DNA from: an uncultured Clostridia bacterium
GTDB lineage: Bacteria; Bacillota; Clostridia; Oscillospirales; Butyricicoccaceae
Assembly: GCA_945947915.1 (NCBI GenBank)
Contig: CAMEZQ010000007.1
Coordinates: 1-64,000 of the forward strand
DNA length: 64,000 bases
Direction: 5' to 3'
A program made the position numbers and the translations under genes. Shown here one piece after another: positions 57,000 to 64,000 of the stretch; the stretch's first letter is position 1, and every line of letters starts with the position of its first letter. The notes under the pieces were generated by a model. That model was not told the DNA's origin. It saw only the letters and a list, made by a program, of their open reading frames with translations, and ran no database searches.

Positions 57000-59900
57000 T
57001 TACATATCGATGGTGGAAACGCCCACGGTGATCTCCTCCAGCACGTCCAGCAGCACCGAAACGGTATCCAGCGAAGTGAACATGGTGACGTTGTGCTCGA
57101 CGGCGGCGCGGCGGATCATGATGCCGTCGGTGGGGTCGCCGTTGTGGGACTGGGTGTTGATGACATAGGTGACGTGGCCCTGCTTGAGGGAATCCAGGAT
57201 CTCGGTGGAGCCTTCGCTCAGCTTCCTGCGGGCGCGGGTGCGGATGCCGTTTTTCTTGAGGAAGGCGGCGGTGCCCACGGTGGCCTCGATGTTGAAGCCC
57301 AGGTTGTAGAAGCGGCGCACCAGCTCCAGCGCGGCTTCCTTGTCCTCGTCGGCGATGGTGACAAAGACGGTGCCGTAATTCTCCACCCGCAGGCCGGAGG
57401 CCTTGAGGGCCTTGTAGAGGGCGCGGTTGAGGCTGTCGTCATAGCCGATGGCCTCGCCGGTGGACTTCATCTCGGGAGACAGGTAGGCGTCGACGCCGGT
57501 GATCTTGGAATAGGAGAAAACGGGCGCCTTGACATACCAGCGCTTCTTCTCGGGGGCGACGCCGGTGCCCAGGCCCTGGTCCTTGAGGCTCTGGCCCAGC
57601 GCCACCTTGGTGGCGATGTTGGCCATCTTGACGCCGGTGACCTTGGAGAGGAAGGGCACGGTGCGGGAGGAGCGGGGGTTGACCTCGATGACATAGACGT
57701 TCTCGTCGGGATCGACGATGAACTGGATGTTGAAGGGGCCCTGGATGCCGATGCCCACGCCCAGCTTGACGCTGTAATCGATGATGGTCTGCTTGGCCTT
57801 TTCGCTGACCGAGAAGGTGGGATAGACCGAGATGGAGTCGCCCGAATGGACGCCGGTGCGCTCGACATGCTCCATGATGCCGGGGATATAGACGTCGGTG
57901 CCGTCGCAGATGCCGTCGATCTCCAGCTCCTTGCCCGAGATATATTTATCGACCAGCACGGGGGTCTCCTCGCTGGCCACGATGGCCTCCTTGAAGTAGC
58001 GGCGCAGCTCTTCCTCGCCGGTGACGATCTGCATGGCGCGGCCGCCCAGGACGTAGGAGGGACGCACCAGCACGGGATAGCCGATGCGCTGGGCCACCTT
58101 TACGCCGTCCTCGATGTTGGTGACGGCCTGGCCGGTGGGCTGGGGAATGCCCAGCTCTTCCATCAGCTTTTCAAAGCTGTCGCGGTTCTCAGCCCGCTCG
58201 ATGGCGGCCACCGAGGTGCCGATGATGGGAACATCCAGCGATTCCAGACGGGCCGCCAGGTTGATGGCCGTCTGGCCGCCCAGGGTGACGATGACGCCGT
58301 AGGGCTTTTCCAGGGCGATGATGTTCATGACGTCCTCGACGCACAGCGGCTCGAAGTAGAGCTTGTCGCTCATGGTATAGTCGGTGGAGACGGTTTCGGG
58401 GTTGTTGTTGATGATGATGGCCTCATAGCCGGCTTCCTTGATGGCCCAGATGGCGTGGACGGTGGAGAAGTCGAACTCGACGCCCTGGCCGATGCGGATG
58501 GGGCCGGCGCCCAGCACGATGACCGACTTGCGCTCGGTGACGATGGATTCGTTCTCCTCCTCGTAGGTGGAGTAGAAATAAGGCACATAGCTCTCGAACT
58601 CGCTGGCGCAGGTATCGATCATCTTATAGACCGGCATGATGCCGTTCTGCTGCCGCAGGCGGAAAACATCGGTCTCGGCCATCTTCCACTCTTTGCCGAT
58701 CCAGCGGTCGGAGAAGCCCATCTTCTTGGCCTCCCGCAGCACGCCCAGATCGCCCGGATGGGTGCGGATGACCGGCTCAAAGGAAACGATGTGGCGCATC
58801 TTATCGATAAAGAAGAAGTCGATCTTGGTGGCCTCGCAGATGATGACCGGATCGACGCCCCGGCGCAGCAGCTCGGCGATGGCATACAGGCGCTCGTCGG
58901 TGGGGTTCTTGATGTTGCACAGCAGATCGTGCTCGCTCATGTCGTCGAACTTGGACATATAGATGTGGCTGACACCCACCTCCAGGCCGCGGACGGCCTT
59001 GAGCAGGCTCTCCTCCATGGTGCGGCCGATGGCCATGACCTCGCCGGTGGCCTTCATCTGGGTCGACAGGACTTTAGACGCGCTGCCGAACTTGTCGAAG
59101 GGGAAGCGGGCGATCTTGCAGACCACATAGTCGAGGGCCGGCTCGAAGGAGGCCAGGGTGTTGGCCAGCATGATCTCATCCAGCCGCATGCCGGTGGCGA
59201 TGAGGGCCGAAACGCGGGCGATGGGATAGCCGCTGGCCTTGGAGGCCAGGGCCGAGGAACGGGAAACGCGGGGATTGACCTCGATGACGTAATATTTGAA
59301 GGAATAGGGGTCGAGGGCAAACTGGACATTGCAGCCGCCTTCGATCTTCAGGGCGCGGATGAGCCGCAGGGCGGCGTCGCGCAGCATATGATATTCCCGG
59401 TTGGTCAGGGTCTGGGAGGGGCAGACGACGATGGAGTCGCCGGTGTGGACGCCCACGGGGTCCAGATTCTCCATGTTGCAGACGGCGATGGCCGTGTCGT
59501 TGGCATCGCGCATGACTTCGTATTCGATCTCTTTATAGCCCTTGACCGATTTTTCCACCAGCACCTGCGACACAGGCGACAGCTTGAGGGCATTTTCGGC
59601 CAGCTCCAGCAGTTCCTCCTCGTTGTCGGCAAAGCCGCCGCCGGTGCCGCCCAGGGTAAAGGCGGGACGCAGCACCACGGGATAGCCGATCTCCAGAGCA
59701 GCCTGCTTCATTTCTTCAATAGAGTGGGTGATGACCGAATCGATGACCGGCTCGCCGATCTTTTTGCACAGCTCACGGAACATCTCGCGGTCCTCGGCCT
59801 GCTCGATGGAGCTGAAGCTGGTACCCAGGATCTCGCAGGAACACTCGCGCAGGACGCCCTTCTTGGCCAGCTGCATGGCCAGGTTAAGGCCGGTCTGGCC

Positions 59901-60173
59901 GCCCAGTGTGGGCAGCAGCGCGTCGGGGCGCTCCATGCGGATGATCTTGGCCACATATTCCAGAGTCAGCGGCTCCATATACACTTTATCGGCGATATCG
60001 GTGTCAGTCATGATGGTGGCCGGATTGGAATTGACCAGAATGACCTCATAGCCCTGTTCCTTGAGGGCCAGGCATGCCTGTGTGCCCGAATAGTCGAATT
60101 CGGCGGCCTGCCCGATGACGATGGGGCCGGAGCCGATGACCAGGATCTTTTTCAAATCTTCTCTCTTAGGCAT
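57000..60173 (-). CDS. carB: Carbamoyl-phosphate synthase large subunit
   Basis: A 1057-residue enzyme, full length. It has two homologous ATP-grasp halves: the first (1-400) makes carboxyphosphate, the second (550-930) phosphorylates carbamate. Each starts with K-x-x-x-x-G-S/A-G-P-I-x-I-G-Q. An oligomerisation domain lies between, and a C-terminal MGS-like allosteric domain (about 930-1057) is present. The ATG at 60173 sits eight bases after AGAGAGG; an in-frame GTG nine bases earlier overlaps that ribosome binding site. It overlaps carA by 8 bases. Inclusion in the pyr operon suggests this enzyme is tuned to pyrimidine supply. Confidence 0.96.
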   Translation of the reverse strand: MPKREDLKKILVIGSGPIVIGQAAEFDYSGTQACLALKEQGYEVILVNSNPATIMTDTDIADKVYMEPLTLEYVAKIIRMERPDALLPTLGGQTGLNLAMQLAKKGVLRECSCEILGTSFSSIEQAEDREMFRELCKKIGEPVIDSVITHSIEEMKQAALEIGYPVVLRPAFTLGGTGGGFADNEEELLELAENALKLSPVSQVLVEKSVKGYKEIEYEVMRDANDTAIAVCNMENLDPVGVHTGDSIVVCPSQTLTNREYHMLRDAALRLIRALKIEGGCNVQFALDPYSFKYYVIEVNPRVSRSSALASKASGYPIARVSALIATGMRLDEIMLANTLASFEPALDYVVCKIARFPFDKFGSASKVLSTQMKATGEVMAIGRTMEESLLKAVRGLEVGVSHIYMSKFDDMSEHDLLCNIKNPTDERLYAIAELLRRGVDPVIICEATKIDFFFIDKMRHIVSFEPVIRTHPGDLGVLREAKKMGFSDRWIGKEWKMAETDVFRLRQQNGIMPVYKMIDTCASEFESYVPYFYSTYEEENESIVTERKSVIVLGAGPIRIGQGVEFDFSTVHAIWAIKEAGYEAIIINNNPETVSTDYTMSDKLYFEPLCVEDVMNIIALEKPYGVIVTLGGQTAINLAARLESLDVPIIGTSVAAIERAENRDSFEKLMEELGIPQPTGQAVTNIEDGVKVAQRIGYPVLVRPSYVLGGRAMQIVTGEEELRRYFKEAIVASEETPVLVDKYISGKELEIDGICDGTDVYIPGIMEHVERTGVHSGDSISVYPTFSVSEKAKQTIIDYSVKLGVGIGIQGPFNIQFIVDPDENVYVIEVNPRSSRTVPFLSKVTGVKMANIATKVALGQSLKDQGLGTGVAPEKKRWYVKAPVFSYSKITGVDAYLSPEMKSTGEAIGYDDSLNRALYKALKASGLRVENYGTVFVTIADEDKEAALELVRRFYNLGFNIEATVGTAAFLKKNGIRTRARRKLSEGSTEILDSLKQGHVTYVINTQSHNGDPTDGIMIRRAAVEHNVTMFTSLDTVSVLLDVLEEITVGVSTIDM

Positions 60174-61272
60174 TTTCTGCACCTCTCTTAGCCTTAAACT
60201 TTTTCATGTAATCGACGAAGATGCCGAACAGATATCCGCTGTCCTGGGGACCGGGGGCGCTTTCGGGGTGATACTGCACGGTGAAGATCATCTGCTCGTC
60301 GCAGCGGACGCCCTCGGCCGTGTTGTCCAGCAGGTTGATGTGGGTCAGCTCCAGGCAGGTGCCCTTGAGGCTGTCGGCGTCGACGGCGTAGGAGTGGTTC
60401 TGGGAGGTGATCTCGATCTTGTCGGTCAGCAGGTTCTTGACCGGATGGTTGCCGCCGCGGTGGCCAAACTTCATCTTATAGGTGCGGCCGCCGTTGGCCA
60501 GACAGGTCATCTGGTGGCCCAGGCAGATGCCGAAGACCGGCAGCTTGCCCTGGATCTGGCGGATCAGCTCGATGACCGGCGTAACATCCTCGGGGTCGCC
60601 GGGGCCGTTGGAGAGAAAGACGCCGTCGGGCCGCAGGGCCATGACCGTTTCAAAGGGCGTGTCGTAGGGCACGACGATGACGTTGCAGCCCCAGGCGTTG
60701 AGCCGGCGGATGATATTGTGCTTGATGCCGCAGTCGATGGCCACCACGTTATACTGGTAGTTGGGCGTGCGGCTGTACCAGATCTTTTTGCAGGAAACGG
60801 TGGGCACCTGGTCGTGGGGGATGGACACGGCCGAAATCCGCTCCTGCGCCTCCTCGGTGGGCACGTCGATGTCGGTGATGATGGCCCGCATGCTGCCCTC
60901 ATTGCGGATCATGCGGGTGATCATACGGGTGTCGACACCCGAAATGCCGGGGATGCCGTTTTCCTCCAGCTCCTGCGAAAGGGTCTTTGTATAGCGGAAA
61001 TTGGAGGGGCTGTCGTTGTATTCCCGCACGATGAACCCGCCGATGTGGGGGTTCTTTGTTTCATAATCCTCGTCGGCCAGGCCGTAGTTGCCGATCAGGG
61101 GATAGGTCATGCAGACGATCTGCCCGCAGTAGGACGGATCCGACATGATCTCCTGATAGCCGACGCACGATGTATTGAAAACGACCTCCTGGACCGTTTC
61201 GACGTCGGCGCCGAAGCCGCAGCCCAGGAATTCCCTGCCGTTTTCAAAAACAAGCTTTTTGTTGTATTTCAC
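60166..61272 (-). CDS. carA: Carbamoyl-phosphate synthase small subunit
   Basis: A 368-residue glutamine amidotransferase subunit that feeds ammonia to CarB. The N-terminal CPSase-specific domain occupies 1-170. The class I glutaminase domain has its nucleophile cysteine in F-G-I-C-L-G-H-Q, with the His/Glu partners in the Q-Y-H-P-E-S-A segment. The start codon is GTG at 61272 with AGGAGG eight bases upstream, inside the end of pyrC. The pyrC stop is two bases before. Confidence 0.95.
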   Translation of the reverse strand: MKYNKKLVFENGREFLGCGFGADVETVQEVVFNTSCVGYQEIMSDPSYCGQIVCMTYPLIGNYGLADEDYETKNPHIGGFIVREYNDSPSNFRYTKTLSQELEENGIPGISGVDTRMITRMIRNEGSMRAIITDIDVPTEEAQERISAVSIPHDQVPTVSCKKIWYSRTPNYQYNVVAIDCGIKHNIIRRLNAWGCNVIVVPYDTPFETVMALRPDGVFLSNGPGDPEDVTPVIELIRQIQGKLPVFGICLGHQMTCLANGGRTYKMKFGHRGGNHPVKNLLTDKIEITSQNHSYAVDADSLKGTCLELTHINLLDNTAEGVRCDEQMIFTVQYHPESAPGPQDSGYLFGIFVDYMKKFKAKRGAENA

Positions 61273-61274
61273 CC

Positions 61275-62540
61275 TTACTTCCTCCTGTATACGATTTCAC
61301 CGCCGCAGAGGGTCAGCTCCGTGCGGCCATAAAGCTTCATGCCTGCAAAAGGCGTGCTCCTGCCCTTGGACAAAAAGGTATCGGGATCGACCGTGAACGG
61401 CGTTTCCAGCTCAAAGACAGCCAGATCGGCCGTTTCCCCCTCGGCCAGCCGCGCGCTGCGGCCCAGAATGGCTGCCGGACGGACGCTCATCAGCTCCAGC
61501 AGCTTTTCCAGCCCGATGACGCCGCCCCGCACCAGCTCGGTATAGCAGACGGCAAAGGCCGTTTCGCTGCCGACGATGCCGAAGGCGCTCTTTTCCAGCC
61601 CTCTGGATTTCTCCTCGGCCGAATGGGGGGCGTGGTCGGTGGCGATGACGTCGATGGTGCCGTCCCGCAGGCCCTCAAAGATGGCCTCCCGGTCCTCCCG
61701 GCCGCGCAGGGGCGGGTTCATTTTGTATTTTCCGTCGTCCGACTTGATATCCATATCGCAGAGAGCCACATGATGGGGCGTCACCTCGCAGGTGACCTGC
61801 ACCCCCCGCTTCTTGCCCTCGCGCACGGCCTGGATGCTCTCCCTGGCCGAGATATGGCAGATATGATAGCGCACGCCGGTCTTTTCGGCCAGCGCGATGT
61901 CGCGGATGATGGGGACGTATTCCGAAGCCGACGAGATGCCGCGCAGGCCCATGTGGGCGGCAAACTCGCCCTTGTGGACCGAGCCGCCCTCCAGCAGGCT
62001 CTCGTCCTCGCAGTGGGCCGAGATGAAGGAATCCTGCTGTTTCACCTGCTCCATGGCCGCCAGCATCAGCGTCTCGCTCTGGACTCCCTTGCCGTCGTCG
62101 GAATAGCCGGCCACTTTGCCGGCCATGCCGGCGATATCGGCCAGTACCTGTCCCTTTTCGCCCACGGTGATGGCGCCGAAGGGCAGCACGCGGATGCAGG
62201 CGTCCCGGGCAATGGCGTCCAGCTCGGCCTGCAGCGATTCCGGGCAGTCGGGCACGGGGTTCAGGTTGGGCATGGGGCAGACGGTGGTATAGCCGCCGGC
62301 GGCGGCCGCCGCTGTGCCGGTGGCGATGGTCTCTTTATATTCAAAGCCCGGCTCACGCAGATGGACGTGCAGATCGACCAGGCCGGGCGCGACGATGCAG
62401 CCCCGGCAGTCGATCACCTGGTCGGCCGCGCAGTCCAGATGGGGCGCCATGCGGACGATGCGGTCGCCTTCCACCAGCAGGTCGGTATCGGAAAAGCCGC
62501 TTTCGGTATAGACGCGGCCGTTTTTCAGCAGCAGCCGCAT
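61275..62540 (-). CDS. pyrC: Dihydroorotase
   Basis: A 421-residue type I dihydroorotase of the amidohydrolase superfamily, cyclising carbamoyl-aspartate. The zinc site starts with H58 and H60 in D-L-H-V-H-L-R-E-P-G. Further ligands are the His residues in I-S-A-H-C-E-D and H-I-C-H-I-S-A, and the catalytic Asp is in A-T-D-H-A-P-H. The C-terminus is normal. It starts one base after the pyrB stop (TAA-C-ATG). Confidence 0.95.
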   Translation of the reverse strand: MRLLLKNGRVYTESGFSDTDLLVEGDRIVRMAPHLDCAADQVIDCRGCIVAPGLVDLHVHLREPGFEYKETIATGTAAAAAGGYTTVCPMPNLNPVPDCPESLQAELDAIARDACIRVLPFGAITVGEKGQVLADIAGMAGKVAGYSDDGKGVQSETLMLAAMEQVKQQDSFISAHCEDESLLEGGSVHKGEFAAHMGLRGISSASEYVPIIRDIALAEKTGVRYHICHISARESIQAVREGKKRGVQVTCEVTPHHVALCDMDIKSDDGKYKMNPPLRGREDREAIFEGLRDGTIDVIATDHAPHSAEEKSRGLEKSAFGIVGSETAFAVCYTELVRGGVIGLEKLLELMSVRPAAILGRSARLAEGETADLAVFELETPFTVDPDTFLSKGRSTPFAGMKLYGRTELTLCGGEIVYRRK

Positions 62541-62541
62541 G

Positions 62542-63414
62542 TTATTTCACCGCCCTTTCCAGAACGGCCATGCGGACGAAGACGCCGTTCTGCATCTGCT
62601 TGAAGATGCGTGCTCTGGGGCACTCCATCAGGCTGTCGGCCAGCTCGACGTCGCGGTTGACGGGGGCCGGATGCATGATGATGGCCTTGTCCTTCATGGT
62701 CTTTTCCCGCTCGACAGTCAGGCCGTAGGCCTTGTGGAATTCCTCGGCGCTCATGGACATGGAGGCCGTATGGCGTTCCCGCTGGATGCGCAGCATCATC
62801 ACGATATCCGACGTACGGACGGCCTGGTCGAAATCCTCCTGCGCCAGAGAGGGCTCCAGGAACTCCTCGGGGCCGGCCGTCACCACCTCCATGCCCAGGC
62901 GGCGCATGACCTCATAGTTGGTATGGGCCACGCGGGAGTGGCTGATGTCGCCGGCGATGACGCACTTGAGGCCCTCAAAGCGGCCGAACTCCTGCCGGAT
63001 GGTCATCAGATCGAGCAGCGACTGGGTGGGATGGTTGCCCGTGCCGTCGCCGCCGTTGAGGATGCTGGCGTTGACATGGCCCAGCAGCTGGTTGTAATAC
63101 TCGTTGTCGGAATGGCGGATGACCAGCGCGTCGGGCCCGAAGCAGTCGAAGCATTTTACCGTGTCGTAAAAGCTCTCGTTCTTGTTGAGGGACGACGAGG
63201 CCGGATTAAAAGAAACGACCCGCATACCCAGTCTCTCTTCAGCCACATTGAAGCTGTACTGGGTGCGGGTCGATGATTCAAAAAAGAGGTTGCAGACGAT
63301 CTTATCGCTGAAATTGGGAATATCCATCCCCTGGCAGAACATTTGCGCCCTGTCAAGAATGGCAATGATCTCGTCGGTGTGCAGATCACTTAATTTCAGA
63401 AGGTTCTTACCCAT
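62542..63414 (-). CDS. pyrB: Aspartate carbamoyltransferase catalytic chain
   Basis: A 290-residue enzyme joining carbamoyl phosphate and aspartate. The carbamoyl-phosphate loop is S48-T49-R50-T51, followed by Gln52 where Arg is common. The H-P-T-Q-S-L-L-D-L motif and the C-terminal M-H-P-A-P-V-N-R segment bind substrates. The ATG at 63414 follows AAGGGAG; codons upstream are in the leader. It is the first gene of the operon. No pyrI regulatory chain is next to it. Confidence 0.95.
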   Translation of the reverse strand: MGKNLLKLSDLHTDEIIAILDRAQMFCQGMDIPNFSDKIVCNLFFESSTRTQYSFNVAEERLGMRVVSFNPASSSLNKNESFYDTVKCFDCFGPDALVIRHSDNEYYNQLLGHVNASILNGGDGTGNHPTQSLLDLMTIRQEFGRFEGLKCVIAGDISHSRVAHTNYEVMRRLGMEVVTAGPEEFLEPSLAQEDFDQAVRTSDIVMMLRIQRERHTASMSMSAEEFHKAYGLTVEREKTMKDKAIIMHPAPVNRDVELADSLMECPRARIFKQMQNGVFVRMAVLERAVK

Positions 63415-63486
63415 ATTCTTCTCGCTCCCTTTTCTATATGTTTGTCCGGCGCTGCCGGCGGGCAAAAGCTGCCCAAAATTTTTTCG

Positions 63487-63516
63487 ATTATACCACGGCG
63501 CACCCCTGCCGCGCAA
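63487..63516 (-). promoter_or_regulatory. Promoter of the pyr operon
   Basis: On the minus strand, TTGCGC (63511-63516), 18-base spacer, TATAAT (63487-63492). The leader of about 65 bases is too short for a classical PyrR attenuator and shows no PyrR-binding loop or terminator. Confidence 0.72.
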
Positions 63517-63554
63517 CTGTAATTTTTGACAAAATCCGCGTGGCGCCTGCAGGC

Positions 63555-63576
63555 TCCCTCTGTTCAGGGAGCCCGA
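63555..63576. other. Hairpin between the HD-domain gene and the pyr promoter
   Basis: GGCTCCCT-CTGTTC-AGGGAGCC, an 8-bp stem without a T-run. It may weakly end transcription from the HD-domain gene. Confidence 0.45.
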
Positions 63577-63588
63577 AGCGGCGGCGTC

Positions 63589-64000
63589 TTACGCGCCGAT
63601 GGCCTTCATGGCCTCCAGCGTTTCCTCCAGCAGCCTGTCCAGATCCCAGCCCAGCTGCTCGGCTCCCTGGGCGATGACATCGCGGGAGCAGCCGGCGGCG
63701 AACTTCTTGTCCTTATATTTTTTCTTGAGGGATTTCAGCTCCATGTCGGCGCAGCTCTTGGAGGGCCGCATGAGGGCGGCGGCGCCGATGAGGCCGGTCA
63801 GCTCGTCGATGGCGAACAAAACCTTTTCCATCTCATGCTCGGGCTGCGCCGTGCTGCCGGTCATGCCCCAGCCGTGGCTGGTGACGGCGTGGATGAACTC
63901 GCCGTCGAAGCCGGCCTTTTCCAGAAGCTCCACGGCCTTGACGCAGTGCTGCTCGGGCCACTGCTCAAAATCGATATCGTGCAGAAGGCCGACGACAGCC
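63589..64000 (-). CDS. HD-domain hydrolase, C-terminal part (cut by window edge)
   Basis: The frame is open to the right edge and gives the last 137 residues. The first visible segment, G-L-L-H-D-I-D-F-E-Q-W-P-E-Q-H, holds the HD metal motif. H-A-V-T-S-H-G-W and I-D-E-L-T-G-L follow, both typical of small HD phosphohydrolases. A GTG at 63933 lies inside the conserved domain and is not a likely start. The stop is about 170 bases upstream of pyrB on the same strand, before the pyr promoter. Substrate unknown. Confidence 0.82.
   Translation of the reverse strand, partial: AVVGLLHDIDFEQWPEQHCVKAVELLEKAGFDGEFIHAVTSHGWGMTGSTAQPEHEMEKVLFAIDELTGLIGAAALMRPSKSCADMELKSLKKKYKDKKFAAGCSRDVIAQGAEQLGWDLDRLLEETLEAMKAIGA

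Overview
The window is about 60% GC, densely coded chromosomal DNA of a spore-forming Firmicute. SpoIIE and a YtvI-type protein indicate sporulation. Rex, an electron-transfer-type (PyrDB/PyrK) dihydroorotate dehydrogenase, 2-hydroxyacyl-CoA dehydratase subunits and gene content typical of gut Clostridia point to an anaerobe of the Oscillospiraceae/Ruminococcaceae type. The species cannot be named from sequence alone. I see no rRNA, phage, transposase or CRISPR array.

Layout. 1-9.4 kb: a polA-rimI-tsaD-rex block on the minus strand, with a cluster of DnaA-box-like sites in front of rex; a tRNA-Gln; two tandem DUF3841 genes; a fumarylacetoacetase-fold hydrolase; and an M23 peptidase. 9.5-19.9 kb: spoIIE with a small membrane partner, a patatin-like lipase, a GH3 lipoprotein, a DUF1177 protein, a P-loop kinase fusion, a HAD-GNAT fusion and pyroglutamyl peptidase. 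19.9-28.4 kb: an EF-G-like GTPase, a P-type-ATPase-like protein lacking catalytic motifs, rlmB, aspartokinase, a YtvI-like protein and a MarR regulator. 28.5-33.9 kb: a Tet(M)-like ribosomal GTPase fused to a C-terminal NYN nuclease domain, a MalY-type aminotransferase behind a palindromic operator, and a DUF401 permease.

34.1-43.2 kb is a tandem array of five paralogous family-5 (peptide-type) solute-binding lipoproteins. Each has its own promoter and terminator, and no permease or ATPase lies beside them. Divergent from the array is an M42 aminopeptidase with a 4x7-bp repeat next to its ribosome binding site. 44.9-53.7 kb holds a MATE transporter, an iron-sulfur-flavoprotein-like reductase behind a MerR-type promoter, QueT with a structured leader, an ornithine-cyclodeaminase-family enzyme, an XpaC-like protein, a 2-hydroxyacyl-CoA dehydratase pair and a GrpB protein. 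53.9-63.4 kb is a tightly packed pyrimidine operon, pyrB-pyrC-carA-carB-pyrK-pyrD-pyrF-pyrE, encoding every step to UMP. The right edge cuts an HD-domain gene.

The genes suggest an amino-acid and peptide scavenging life: solute-binding proteins, M42 and pyroglutamyl peptidases, MalY, DUF1177, 2-hydroxyacyl-CoA dehydratase and an ornithine-cyclodeaminase-family enzyme. The most notable features are the Tet(M)-NYN fusion, the degenerate P1B-ATPase, the solute-binding-protein array, and a dispersed structured intergenic repeat of about 175 bp. That repeat has four full copies, two partial copies, and duplicated flanks at three of the full copies.
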